From: Glycomyces niveus
GTDB taxonomy: Bacteria > Actinomycetota > Actinomycetes > Mycobacteriales > Micromonosporaceae
Reading direction: 5' to 3'
DNA: 64,000 nucleotides
Assembly (NCBI RefSeq): GCF_017592475.1
Contig: NZ_JAGFNP010000016.1
Coordinates: 35,340-99,339 of the forward strand
Shown: in pieces, positions 9,301-17,911 of the stretch
Layout of the letters: every line of letters begins with the position of its first letter
Position numbering within the stretch: the first letter of the stretch is position 1
Translations under genes and position numbers: made by a program
Notes under the pieces: generated by a model
Seen by the model: only the letters and a program-made list of their open reading frames with translations
The model's database searches: none
What the model was told of the DNA's origin: nothing

Positions 9301-11259
9301 GGTCGCGACGACCTCGGTGAGGGTCTCGAGGCCGCGCTGCCGGTCGTCGAGGTCGGCCAGGAGCGGGTCGGACTCGGCGACGGAGGCGATGGCCTCGGCT
9401 TTGCGCTCGAGGTCGGCGACCTGCTCGAAGTAGGCGGTGAACGCGTCGTCTCGCTCTAGGAACGAGACGGCGCGTCTACCAGTGGCGTCGAGCGTCTCGG
9501 TGACCTCGGCGGCGAGCGCGTCGAGCCCCGCGAGGTCGATGTAGCGGGTCTCGCGGAGGGTGACGAGGTGGCCGCCGGCGCCGCGCAGCTCGGCGAGGAG
9601 CGCGACCCAGTCCTCGGCGGACTTGGGGGCCTCGCCGCGGGCGCGGCGCAGGAGCTTGACGGTGCCGGTCTGGGCCTCCTCCAATGCCTTCCGGGCCTCG
9701 GCGGTGAGCTCGGCGACGGTGGCGTACTCGTCGAGGACGGCCTCGGCGGTGTCGCGGACCTTGGCGAGGCTCTCGTCGAGGCCGTGGAGGCCTTCGTCGC
9801 CGAGCCACGGGTAGTCGTCGAGGCAGCGGGTGGCGGCGGCGATGAGCGCTTCGAAGACCGCCTGCGCCGGCTCCATCTCGCGGACCATGCGGGCGACCGA
9901 GAGCGCGTCGGAGACGGCGCGCACGGCCTCGGCGTTGCCGATGCGGTGCACCGGGGTGTCGCCGGTTTCGGTCGCGGCGGCGTAGGCCTCGCTGCAGAAG
10001 GGGGTCGACCAGATCTGCATCGGGTGGACGCGGGTGGCCTCCTCGCCGGTGAAGCGGAAGGCCGCGAGGGTGCCGTCGTCGAAGACCGCGTAGCCGTGGA
10101 CGCTCATCGGCGCGGCCACTTCCTTGCGGATGACGTTGTAGGGCAACAGGAGTGAGCGGCCCTCGGCCTCGTGGTAGAAGACGTAGAGGACGTCTTCGCC
10201 GTTGGGCGAGCGGATCACGCGCTTGAAGCGGAGGTCGGCGACGTCGTGGTCGAAGGTCTTGAGCTTGCCTTCGTTGAGGTAGTAGCCGCCGGGGAAGATG
10301 AGGCCGTGGTCCTCGGGGAGGCGGCGGCAGGCCTGGCCGATCGCGTCGGCGCGGACGATGGTGCCGGTGCGGGAGTTGAAGATCAGGTACCGGGTGACGG
10401 TCTCCTTGTAGGGGAGGATCTTCAGCAGGATGAGTGGGCCGATGCGGGCGTAGGCGATGTCGGCGTCGGCGAGGGACTGCAGTGGCTCGGCGACGGGCTC
10501 GGTGTAGACGCCCTCGCCGGAGTCCGTGTTGTCCTCGATCTTGACGGTGAGGTCGCCGTTGATGCACTCGACGAAGATCTCGTCTTCGATGGAGACGTGG
10601 GGGTGGCGGCCGGTGACGTGGTGCTCGCGGCCGGTCGGGGTCCACTCGAAGTCGTAGGGCTCGGGCCAGACGGCGTCCGCCTCGCCTCGGGCGTCCATAT
10701 AGGCCGGTTCCTTGCCGGCGGCGAGCTGCCAGCGCATGACGCGCTGGTCGGTGAGCTGCTCACCGATCTTGAAGACGGCGAGGAGGCGGCCGTCGACCTC
10801 GCGGACCTGGAGGAGCTCGGTGGACCGGTAGTACCGGTACATCTCGGTGAAGTCGGCGGTGAACTTAGGCTGGTCGAGGAGGTGCCCGGGTTCGGTGACC
10901 TCGGTGAACGCGAACTCGGCGCCGTCGCGTCGGAAGTCGTGGAGGGCGAAGACGTCGCCGACGCCGGTCTGGGACTTGAGTCCCATATGGACGTTGTAGC
11001 CGAAGAGGAGCCGGTCGCCGACGCGGGCGATGTCGCGGGGCACGCAGTTGTTCGCGGTGCGGATGCGGGTGGTGCCCAGGAGGGTGAGGCCGGTGGCGCC
11101 GAAGGCGTCGGTGCGGGCGGTGTTGAGCGCCTCGGCGCGACCCGCGAGCTCGTCGGCGAAGTCGGCGAGGCGGGTGGAGAGGACCTCGTAGGTGCCGGCA
11201 TCGAGAGCGGCGCCTTGGGCGCCTTCAGCAGCGGTTCCGGTAGCGGTCTCTTCGGCCAT
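6340..11259 (-). CDS. Giant AAA+ ATPase of the type annotated as DNA repair ATPase
   Basis: At 1,639 residues this is the largest protein in the window. The first 400 or so residues look like a beta-rich domain with repeated short motifs (VGDRLLFGYNVHMGL, LIFPGGYYLNEGKL). Residues about 400-1150 are helical and coiled-coil rich. The AAA+ module is C-terminal: Walker A SPPGYGKTTLMEYV near residue 1272, Walker B VLLYLDDIQH near 1340, and a sensor-like AGNPYTEAGQKF near 1385. Related actinobacterial proteins are usually labelled DNA repair ATPase, but I know of no demonstrated repair function. ATG at 11259 follows AGAGGAA. It lies downstream of the SPFH gene with the 28-bp palindrome between them, and the conserved-looking neighbourhood suggests a membrane-linked role. 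Confidence 0.8.
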   Translation of the reverse strand: MAEETATGTAAEGAQGAALDAGTYEVLSTRLADFADELAGRAEALNTARTDAFGATGLTLLGTTRIRTANNCVPRDIARVGDRLLFGYNVHMGLKSQTGVGDVFALHDFRRDGAEFAFTEVTEPGHLLDQPKFTADFTEMYRYYRSTELLQVREVDGRLLAVFKIGEQLTDQRVMRWQLAAGKEPAYMDARGEADAVWPEPYDFEWTPTGREHHVTGRHPHVSIEDEIFVECINGDLTVKIEDNTDSGEGVYTEPVAEPLQSLADADIAYARIGPLILLKILPYKETVTRYLIFNSRTGTIVRADAIGQACRRLPEDHGLIFPGGYYLNEGKLKTFDHDVADLRFKRVIRSPNGEDVLYVFYHEAEGRSLLLPYNVIRKEVAAPMSVHGYAVFDDGTLAAFRFTGEEATRVHPMQIWSTPFCSEAYAAATETGDTPVHRIGNAEAVRAVSDALSVARMVREMEPAQAVFEALIAAATRCLDDYPWLGDEGLHGLDESLAKVRDTAEAVLDEYATVAELTAEARKALEEAQTGTVKLLRRARGEAPKSAEDWVALLAELRGAGGHLVTLRETRYIDLAGLDALAAEVTETLDATGRRAVSFLERDDAFTAYFEQVADLERKAEAIASVAESDPLLADLDDRQRGLETLTEVVATLEIGDAVVRTAILGRVSEVLAAVNRARATLAARRRELAVGEGKAEFAAEFALLGQSVTAAIAAADTPAACDEQLGRLLLTVENLETRFADFDEFLTQLGDKRTDVYEAFSSRKQHLLDEAARRAEQLAQSADRILEAVARRTATLSSLDEVNTYFATDPMVERLRKVIAELRGLDDTVRAEEIEGRIAAARAEAGRALSDRLDLFDGDAVKFGEHRIPVNTQPLDLTLVPSGGALAFSLTGTDYRHVVDDPGFADTKPYWHQFLPSESNEVYRAEHLAAALLAEHGPAKLLAEDLPAFTAAAAAERYDEGYERGVHDADAAAILAEVLRLYAASGLLRYRSAERAAAQLYWGHGIPKEERIAIRTQARSLARARAVFGRADALADLAADLGEAVNHYLNSTLLPLEVDPDLAGEYLAEELADPSGGFAVSQRARSLLAAFERQVGPGAKADFESDLRALESDMTSKWELAAVWLESFLRQAEPEGFDEADLPEALAVILAEVDGYDVTAELSSQVTGLLGTHPRVESRVLPLRLDEFLARTGRFRRTVLPGYRAYQRRRGELIEGHRRALRVEEFKPKTMAGFVRNQLIDDVYLPLIGSNLAKQIGAGSGEGRRTDQSGMLMLISPPGYGKTTLMEYVADRLGMLLVKVNGPALGHETVSVDPEDAPNATARAEVEKINFALECGNNVLLYLDDIQHTNPELLQKFISLCDAQRKMEGVWNGRTRTYDLRGKRFAVCMAGNPYTEAGQKFRIPDMLANRADVWNLGDVLSGRDQVFAQSYIENALTSNKVTAPLAGRERADTAVLIRLASGDPTAAPEALRHPYSAGELDQVLSVLRKLVRIQKTVLANNLAYIASAAMDDSARTEPPFLLQGSYRNMNRLAERVVPVMNDDELEAVIDDHYAGEAQTLASGAEANLLKLADLRGRLTPERAARWEAVKEAYRREQTLGGASDDPMSRAVGAITLLSDRVKGIETVLQQRSGIERE

Positions 11260-11360
11260 GGGTTCCTCTGGTGATGTTCGGTTGCGGGCCTGGGCTCAGG
11301 GCGGGAGGCGGACTGGGCGGGCGCGGGCCTGCGGCCCGCTGGCGATCGCTCGCGGGTCGT

Positions 11361-11388
11361 CGGGCGCGGGCCTGCAGGCCCGCGCCCG
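11361..11388. terminator. Perfect 28-bp palindrome between the SPFH and AAA+ genes
   Basis: CGGGCGCGGGCCTG is followed directly by its exact reverse complement, giving a 14-bp-arm palindrome just past the SPFH stop at 11395. A shorter related G/C dyad lies nearby at about 11317-11341. It probably acts as a terminator or attenuator that reduces read-through into the AAA+ gene, though a protein-binding site is possible. Confidence 0.65.
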
Positions 11389-11394
11389 TTGCGT

Positions 11395-13491
11395 CTACTT
11401 CGCGATCTCTAGGGCGGGCTTCTCGGCGACGCCGAGTTCCCTGGCCTTGCCGAGGAGGCCCGAGAGGACGTCGTGGTCGCCGCCGCCCTGCATGAGCTTG
11501 ACGAGGGCGGCCGAGACGGTCAGGTTCTTGACGTCCTCGCTGCCGACGCCCGACAAGACGCCCTTGAGGTCCTCGGCGAACGACGTCGAACCGTTCGACC
11601 ACGACGCCGCGACGCTCTGCGCCACATCGGAGTGCGCCACGAAACCGTCGACGGCCTTGCCGTAGCCGATCGCGCCGACGACCCGGTCGAAGAACTGGGT
11701 GTCGCCGCCGACCAGCGAGATGTCGGCGTTGCTGAGCCCGGCAGAGATGACCCCGGCCTGCTGCTCGGCGATCGAGCGGCGCGCCTCGATCTCCATGCCG
11801 CGCAGCTCCTTCTCCATCTCCAGGCGCAGGCGGTACTCCTCGTGCCCACGGCTCGCGTCGGACAGCGCGTCCATCGCGACGGCCTTCTCGGTCAGACCCG
11901 CGGACTCGGCGAGCAGCTTCTCGCGCAGGGCGTTCGCCTCGGCGGCGCCCTTCGCGGCCTGGGCCTCGGCTTCCGCCTGGCCCTTCGCGGCCGTGGCGGT
12001 CGCCTCGGCCTTGCCGATCGCGGCGTACGCCTCGGCTTCGGCGAGACCCTTGGCCTCGGCGGCCTTCGCCTCGGCGAGACCGCCCTTCTCGATCGCGTCC
12101 GCCTCGGCCTCGCGGACCTGGACGGCGGCCAGACCCGGGGCGGCCGCCATGGCCTGGTCCCCTTCGGCCTGGCGGATCTTCGCGCGCGCTTCGAGCTCCG
12201 CGGCCTGCTGCGCCGCCTCGGCCTCGGTGAGGCGCCGGCGGGCGAGGTGCTTAGCGGCGACCTCGGCGGCCTCGGCCGCCTTGATGTCCTTGACCAGGTT
12301 CTCCTGGGCCTCGGCCTCGGCGAGAATGATGACCTTCTGACGCTCGCGCTCGGCCTCTTCGGTGGCGCGCAGGCGCTTGATGCCCTCTTCCTGCTCGGCG
12401 ACGGTCTTCTCGACGGCGATGCGCTCGCGGATGACGTCGGCGATGTCGCGCTTCTGCGCCTCGAGCTCCTTGTTCGCGGCGATGCGGGCGAGCTCTTCCT
12501 CGCGCTCGCGGGCCACGACCTCGAGGATGCGGTCCTTCTCGATCCGCTCGGTCTCGACGGCGATCACGCGCTCGCGGTTCTTCTCGGCGACGGCGATCTC
12601 GCGCAGGCGGTTCTCGTGCTGGATGCCGGTGGCCTCTTCGGTCTTGATGCGCGCGGTCTCGCTCTTGAGGCGCTCCTCGGCCTGGACCTTCTGGGTCTCG
12701 GCGGCCTCGCGGGCGCGCAGGGTGTCGATCTCGCGCTGCTGGCGGATCTCGGCCTCGGTCTGGCGGCGCTCGAGTTCGAGCACGGCCTCGCGGGCCTCGA
12801 CGTCCTGGCGCTTGATCTCCTTCTCCTCGGTGCGGCGGTGCTCGTTGGTGGTCACCGCTTCGATCGCGGTGAGCTGGGTGATCTTGCGGATGCCCTGCGC
12901 GTCGAGGATGTTCTTGGGGTCGAGCTGGTCCATCGGGGTCTGCTCGAGGTAGTCGATCGCGGCGTCCTCAAGGGAGTACCCGTTGAGGTCGGTGCCGATG
13001 ACGTTGAGGATGCGGTCGCGGAACTCGTCGCGGTTCGTGTACAGGTCGGTGAAGTCGAGCTGCTTGCCGACGGTCTTGAGCGCCTCGGCGAACTTGGCGT
13101 TGAACAGCTCCTGCAGCGTCTCCTGGTCGGAGGCGCGCTTGGTGCCGATCGCGCCGGCGACGTTGAGCACGTCCTCGACGGTGGCGTTGACGCGCACGAA
13201 GAACGTGATCGAGATGTCGGCGCGGATGTTGTCCTGGCAGATCAGGCCGTCCTTGCCCGCGCGGTTGATCTCGATGGTCTTGACCGAGATGTCCATGTAC
13301 TCGGCGCGGTGGATGATCGGCAGGACGAGCGCCGAGGTGAAGGAGACCTTGCGGGTCCGCAGCTTCGTCACGACCAGGGCCTGGCCCGGCGCGACCTTCC
13401 GGTAGAGCCGGATGATCATGAGCAGCAGGCCGATGAAGACGACCGCGACGACCACGAACGTGATCAGCGTCGCCGAGTTGGTGGCGTCCAT
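11395..13491 (-). CDS. SPFH/flotillin-family membrane scaffold protein (YqiK-like)
   Basis: The start is ATG at 13491, with AGGA about 8 nt upstream; an upstream extension to 13575 is Arg/Pro-rich and unlikely. This gives 698 residues. Residues 8-28 are a single membrane helix. About 30-210 are the SPFH (band 7) domain, with KVAPGQALVVTKLRTRKVSF at its start. About 230-600 are a very long charged coiled coil with Ala/Glu repeats such as GLAEAKAAEAKGLAEAEAYA. A small flotillin-like C-terminal domain follows. Flotillins oligomerise on the inner membrane face and organise membrane microdomains. The YqiJ-like gene upstream makes this the equivalent of the E. coli yqiJ-yqiK pair. Confidence 0.92.
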   Translation of the reverse strand: MDATNSATLITFVVVAVVFIGLLLMIIRLYRKVAPGQALVVTKLRTRKVSFTSALVLPIIHRAEYMDISVKTIEINRAGKDGLICQDNIRADISITFFVRVNATVEDVLNVAGAIGTKRASDQETLQELFNAKFAEALKTVGKQLDFTDLYTNRDEFRDRILNVIGTDLNGYSLEDAAIDYLEQTPMDQLDPKNILDAQGIRKITQLTAIEAVTTNEHRRTEEKEIKRQDVEAREAVLELERRQTEAEIRQQREIDTLRAREAAETQKVQAEERLKSETARIKTEEATGIQHENRLREIAVAEKNRERVIAVETERIEKDRILEVVAREREEELARIAANKELEAQKRDIADVIRERIAVEKTVAEQEEGIKRLRATEEAERERQKVIILAEAEAQENLVKDIKAAEAAEVAAKHLARRRLTEAEAAQQAAELEARAKIRQAEGDQAMAAAPGLAAVQVREAEADAIEKGGLAEAKAAEAKGLAEAEAYAAIGKAEATATAAKGQAEAEAQAAKGAAEANALREKLLAESAGLTEKAVAMDALSDASRGHEEYRLRLEMEKELRGMEIEARRSIAEQQAGVISAGLSNADISLVGGDTQFFDRVVGAIGYGKAVDGFVAHSDVAQSVAASWSNGSTSFAEDLKGVLSGVGSEDVKNLTVSAALVKLMQGGGDHDVLSGLLGKARELGVAEKPALEIAK

Positions 13492-13742
13492 GCAGTGGTT
13501 CCTAACGAGACTTCGGGGGAACGGGGACTTGCGGGCGGGGCGCTCCTCGGCGCCTCCGCGGGCGGGCGTGACCACACCCTAACCAAGACTCGCCAGGCCG
13601 TGGGTACGCGAGGGTCCGGGAGGCACGAAACCGGGAGAGCGCAAACCGGGCGCAACGTGGCGATTCAGTGCGGTCCACTGTGACGCGGGGGTGAGATCGG
13701 GACCGGGAGGGCGGACCGGGCGGTACTGCGGCTCGGTCGCGT

Positions 13743-14399
13743 TCAGGCCTCGAGGACGACGTCCGGCGGGAGCGCCACCGGCACGACCAGGAACACCTTC
13801 TCGACCTCGTCGTAGTCGAACACCACGACCTTCGAGTGGCGCGCGAACAGCTCCTCGTCGATGCCGTCGGGCTCATGCGGGGAGCGGCGCACGTTGATGA
13901 GCAGGACGCTGCCTTCGTCGTCGGTGATCTCGGCCTGCCCCGCGTCGAGGGTGACGGTGCCGGTGCGCACCACGCACACCTTCCCGACGAGGTCGGCGTG
14001 CGCGGTCGCGGGCGCGTCCTCGAACAGCCGCCCGAGCGGGCGGGTGAGCAGCTTCGCGCCGAGCATCCCCACCCCGATCCCGGCCACGAGCACGGCCGTG
14101 CCCGTGAGCGCCGGCGGGACGAACATGTTCGCGCTTCTCACCCAGGAGGTGCCGAGCACGGTCACGATCCAGCCCAACGTGATCCACAGCGAGAGCACCA
14201 CCGTGAACGGCACCGCGCCGAAACCGAACGCCGACCAGAAACCGCCCCCGGCATCGAGCTCGGCGTCGCCGCCGACGTCCACGATGTCGACGTCGAGCGC
14301 ACCGACGATCACGATGAGCCAGTAAAGGACCACGACCACAAGGCCGAAGGAGAAGACGACCGGTGGGAAGGATAGGGCGATATCCAGGAACTCACTCAT
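13743..14399 (-). CDS. YqiJ/NfeD-like membrane protein with a C-terminal OB-fold domain
   Basis: Its 218 residues start at ATG 14399, with GAAGGA 11 nt upstream. It has a membrane helix near residues 14-35, further hydrophobic segments near 60-115, and a soluble C-terminal beta domain (about 135-218, beginning ADLVGKVCVVRTGTVTLDAG) like the OB fold of YqiJ and NfeD proteins. Proteins of this clan are nearly always encoded beside an SPFH protein and bind it (established knowledge). Here the SPFH gene follows after about 250 bp. It probably anchors or regulates the flotillin scaffold. The divergent 248-bp gap to the FtsK-like gene presumably holds promoters for both directions. Confidence 0.85.
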   Translation of the reverse strand: MSEFLDIALSFPPVVFSFGLVVVVLYWLIVIVGALDVDIVDVGGDAELDAGGGFWSAFGFGAVPFTVVLSLWITLGWIVTVLGTSWVRSANMFVPPALTGTAVLVAGIGVGMLGAKLLTRPLGRLFEDAPATAHADLVGKVCVVRTGTVTLDAGQAEITDDEGSVLLINVRRSPHEPDGIDEELFARHSKVVVFDYDEVEKVFLVVPVALPPDVVLEA

Positions 14400-14647
14400 G
14401 GGGCACGGGTCCTTCTCGGCGTGACCGAAGACCGCCCGCGGGCAGCGGATGCGGGCGTCTGCGGTGCTGTAGGCGTTCGGCCGCGCTCTCCGGGTCAGCG
14501 AGATCGGGCCTCCTTCTAGGGTAATGCACGCGCCCCCTCCGGGGAAGGTTGCGCAAAGCGGACGATCCGACCGCCGCCGGGGCGACACTCGCGGCACCGC
14601 ATCGCGATATGGTGTGACCTGTCGAATATCTCGCGCAAGGAGGTCCG

Positions 14648-17077
14648 GTGCCCGGTTTCCCGACCGCGCTGGCGAACGCGGCCGCGGGCTGCGACGCCGC
14701 CGCCGCCCGCCTCGCCCAGGTGGCGCAGCGCCTCGGCGACGCCGCCTTCCAGACCCCTGTGGACCCCGAACTGCTCGCGGCCGAGCGCCAGATCGCCGAC
14801 GCGGCCACCGCCTCCGCGCAGCAGCTTCGCGCCGATCCCGGCCTGCTCCACGCCGGGCGCGTGATCCTCCACGAGGGACGAAGCATCCCGCTCATCGTGC
14901 CGTTCGGCGAACGCGGCCACCTCGCGACCTCGGTCGACGCCCGCGTCGAGGGCGTCGCGAACCTGGTGCGGACCGCGATCCTCCACGCCGTCTCGACCCG
15001 CGAACCCGGCGGGCTGCGAGTGGTCGGCATCGACACGGCGACGCTCGGAGCGTCGTTCGCGCCGCTGCGCCCGCTCGCCGACGCGGGCGTGATCGAAGCG
15101 GTCGCCACCGACACGCGCGCCGCCGCCGACGCCGTCGCCACGGCCGAATCGCAAGTGGCCGAGCACATCGCGGGCCGCCGCACCGACCGGATGCTGCTCG
15201 TGGTCGCCTCGCTGAGCGAAGCGCCGAGGACCCTGGTGGAGCGCATCGACGCGCTCGCCCGGTCGGGGCTCGCGCACGGCGTCACCGTCCTCGGCTGCGG
15301 CCTGCCCGACCTGCCGCAGGCCGCGGTCATGCGCGCCGTCGACGGGCGCGTGACGATCACGAACCCGCCCGCGGCGCCGTTCGGGCGCGGCGAGGGCCTG
15401 GCCGCGCCGGTCGACTGGCCCGAGACCCCCGACCCGTCGTTCGTGGCCGGCGAGGCGCAGCGGCTCGCCGAGCGCGCCAAGGCCGCCGCGACCCTCACCT
15501 TCGCCGACCTCATTCCGGCCCGGCCGGAATCGGGCGACCCTGCCAAGGGCCTGGAAGTCCTCATCGGACGCGACGCGGCCGGGGAGGTGCGGCTGCGGTT
15601 CGACGACGCGACCCCGCACTGGCTCGTGGGCGGGCGCACCGGCGGCGGCAAGACCGTGTTCCTCCTCGATGTCCTGTACGGGCTCGCCTCCCGTTACGCC
15701 CCTTCGGATCTGGCGCTGTTCCTGCTCGACTTCAAGGAAGGCGTCTCGTTCACCGAGTTCATCCCGACCGAGCGGGACCGGACCTTCATCCCGCACGCGC
15801 GCGCCGTCGGCGTCGAGTCCGATCGCGAATACGGGCTCGCCGTGCTGTCCACATTGAGCGAGGAGATGACGCGCCGCTCGACGGTGATGAAGCGGTACGG
15901 GGTCGCGTCCTTCGCGGGCCTGCGCGCCCACGAGGCGTACCCGCGCATCGTGTGCGTCGCCGACGAGTTCCAGGTGCTCCTCGCCGGCAACGACCGGGTC
16001 GCCTCCGAAGCCGTTGCGCTGCTGGAGAACCTGGCCCGCAAGGGCCGCTCCTACGGCGTGCACCTCGTGCTCGCGTCCCAGACGATCTCAGGCATCGAGG
16101 CGCTGTGGGCGAAGAAGGACTCGATCTTCGGGCAGTTCCCGATGCGCATCGCCCTGCCCGGCGCGCGCACGGTCCTCGAAGCGAACAACGATGCGGCCGC
16201 GCGGATCTCGCTCGGGCAGGTCGTGGTCAACACCGAGGGCGGCACGGCCGGGGCCGACCGGGTCGCGCGCTTCCCCGACACCGACGCGCACGTGATGCAG
16301 CGCCTCCGCGAGCAGCTCGGCGAAGCGCACGCGGGCGTCGGCGCGCCGCGCGTGTTCTACGGCTACCGTCCCGTCCACCTCAGCGAGACACTTCCGGGGG
16401 AACGGAAGCCGGGCCGCGCACTGCTCGGGCGCGAAGTGTCGCTGCGCCTCGACGCCGCCGGAGTCGACCTCGACCGGCGCCCCGGCCGGCACCTGGCGGT
16501 GCTCGGCTCCGACCCGGTCGGCGGCGAAGCCCTCGAAGCCGCCGTGGAGTCCTTGGCGGGCAATGGGAACCGCGTGCTCGCCATCGACTTCACCGGCAGC
16601 GCCGACCTGCGGGCCGCGGCCGACCGGATCGCGCCCGACGCGTTCGCCGCGACGCTCGCCGAGATCCCCGACGGGACCGTGCTCGCGGCGTGGGGGCTCG
16701 ACGCGGCGGGCCTCGACATGAAGGGGCAGCAGGCGCTGAGAGCGCTGCTGCGCACCGGCCCGGCGCGGGACGTGCACCTGCTCGGCTGGTGGCGCAACTT
16801 CCGGCGGTTCACCGACGACATCGGCGGCACGGCCGGACGCGAGGACGTGGCGTGCGCGCTCGTCCTCAACCTGCCCGGCGGAGAGATCATGGGCCACTTC
16901 GGCACCCAGTTCCAGCACTGGAGCCCGCGGGCCGGGCGGGCGCTGCTCGTCGACCGGCACGCCGACACCGGCGCCGGGCGGCTCGTGGTGCCGTTCTCGC
17001 GCACCGAGGACCACGACGCGGTGCCCGGGCCGCAGCGCAGCGGCGGCAGCGCCCCGATCGAGAGGACCCGCCCGTGA
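14648..17077 (+). CDS. FtsK/HerA-type P-loop ATPase
   Basis: This 809-residue protein starts at GTG 14648 after AAGGAGGT. Residues about 1-290 are helical and Ala/Arg-rich. The ATPase core then has Walker A GGRTGGGKT (near 329), Walker B IVCVADEF (near 433) and a VLASQTISGIEALW segment where FtsK/SpoIIIE proteins carry a conserved LASQ motif. The last 250 residues look like a second, degenerate P-loop-type domain. It lacks the FtsK membrane and gamma domains, so it is not the division translocase. It probably acts on DNA or protein at the membrane together with the coiled-coil membrane protein translated from its overlapping stop. It diverges from the YqiJ/SPFH/AAA+ genes. Confidence 0.85.
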   Translation: MPGFPTALANAAAGCDAAAARLAQVAQRLGDAAFQTPVDPELLAAERQIADAATASAQQLRADPGLLHAGRVILHEGRSIPLIVPFGERGHLATSVDARVEGVANLVRTAILHAVSTREPGGLRVVGIDTATLGASFAPLRPLADAGVIEAVATDTRAAADAVATAESQVAEHIAGRRTDRMLLVVASLSEAPRTLVERIDALARSGLAHGVTVLGCGLPDLPQAAVMRAVDGRVTITNPPAAPFGRGEGLAAPVDWPETPDPSFVAGEAQRLAERAKAAATLTFADLIPARPESGDPAKGLEVLIGRDAAGEVRLRFDDATPHWLVGGRTGGGKTVFLLDVLYGLASRYAPSDLALFLLDFKEGVSFTEFIPTERDRTFIPHARAVGVESDREYGLAVLSTLSEEMTRRSTVMKRYGVASFAGLRAHEAYPRIVCVADEFQVLLAGNDRVASEAVALLENLARKGRSYGVHLVLASQTISGIEALWAKKDSIFGQFPMRIALPGARTVLEANNDAAARISLGQVVVNTEGGTAGADRVARFPDTDAHVMQRLREQLGEAHAGVGAPRVFYGYRPVHLSETLPGERKPGRALLGREVSLRLDAAGVDLDRRPGRHLAVLGSDPVGGEALEAAVESLAGNGNRVLAIDFTGSADLRAAADRIAPDAFAATLAEIPDGTVLAAWGLDAAGLDMKGQQALRALLRTGPARDVHLLGWWRNFRRFTDDIGGTAGREDVACALVLNLPGGEIMGHFGTQFQHWSPRAGRALLVDRHADTGAGRLVVPFSRTEDHDAVPGPQRSGGSAPIERTRP

Positions 17078-17703
17078 GCGCCTTCGACGACTACCTCGCG
17101 CAGCTGCGCCGCCTCGACGAGGCCCGCCGCACCGCGGACGAGTCAGCGGCCCGCACCGCCACGGCGGCCGAGTCGCTCGGGCAGCGCACGAGCCGCCTCG
17201 CCGAGCAGGCCGCCGCGCAGCGCGCGGCCGTGGACGAGCTCGCCCGCGCGGCCCGCGTCGCGCCGCCGCAGCGGGTGCCCGCGCCGCCGCTGAGCGGGGA
17301 CCCGGCGGCCGACCTCGACACGGCCGAGGCGGACCTGCGGGTGGCGGCCACGGAGCTGGAGGAGGCGCGGTACCTCGCGCACCGCGCGCCGCTGCTGCCG
17401 CGGTGGCGCGCGGACGAGCGGAACGGGCTGATCTACGGGCTGTTCGCGCTGGTGTGCGTGGTCGTGCAGCTGTTCGTGCTGCGGGAGGTGCGCGCCGAGG
17501 GCGGCCCTTTGAACGTGGCGCTCCTGGCGGCGGTCCTCATCGCGTGCCCGCTGGCCGCGTTCCTGTTGGGCTGGGCAACGATCGGCGTCGCGGCCCGCCC
17601 GAAGATCGGCGACGAGGAGAAGCGCCTCGAACGCAACTACCGCCTGGGCCTGCTCATCTGCGGCTCGACGCTGATCGTGGCCTGCCTGGGCTTCTTCAGC
17701 TAA
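17074..17703 (+). CDS. Coiled-coil protein with a C-terminal membrane domain, 209 aa
   Basis: GTG at 17074 overlaps the TGA of the FtsK-like gene (GTGA), so the two are translationally coupled. Residues about 1-115 are a heptad-like Ala/Arg/Glu coiled coil (LDEARRTADESAARTATAAE). Three or four membrane helices follow at about 125-147, 150-180 and 188-209. It would provide a membrane anchor for the partner ATPase. No family is recognised. Confidence 0.75.
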   Translation: MSAFDDYLAQLRRLDEARRTADESAARTATAAESLGQRTSRLAEQAAAQRAAVDELARAARVAPPQRVPAPPLSGDPAADLDTAEADLRVAATELEEARYLAHRAPLLPRWRADERNGLIYGLFALVCVVVQLFVLREVRAEGGPLNVALLAAVLIACPLAAFLLGWATIGVAARPKIGDEEKRLERNYRLGLLICGSTLIVACLGFFS

Positions 17704-17840
17704 CCGACGATACGGCCCTGAACTGGGCTAATGCCCTGCACTCGGTGAAATGTCGGACCCGTGGGAGAGTCGTGTCATTTCTTCGGTAGGTCGGAGGTGG
17801 ATGCGGGTGGGGAGGGGCATGCCCTATAGCCCGCCCGCGG

Positions 17841-17861
17841 CGGCGGGCCGCAGGCCCGCCG
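17841..17861 (-). terminator. Hairpin between convergent genes
   Basis: A 9-bp perfect stem (CGGCGGGCC / GGCCCGCCG, 3-nt loop) lies between the convergent stops at 17703 and 17912. It is probably a bidirectional terminator. Confidence 0.5.
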
Positions 17862-17911
17862 GCCGCCCGCGGTCGGCTCCGCCGTCCCCGGCCACGAGGG
17901 TCGAGCGTCGC

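Noticed and set aside
1912..9459. A 2,515-codon open frame on the plus strand
   Set aside because: It lies antisense to clpB, the BRCT-like gene and the AAA+ gene, has Val/Glu/Leu/Gly shadow composition and no domain. It is a by-product of GC-rich third positions.
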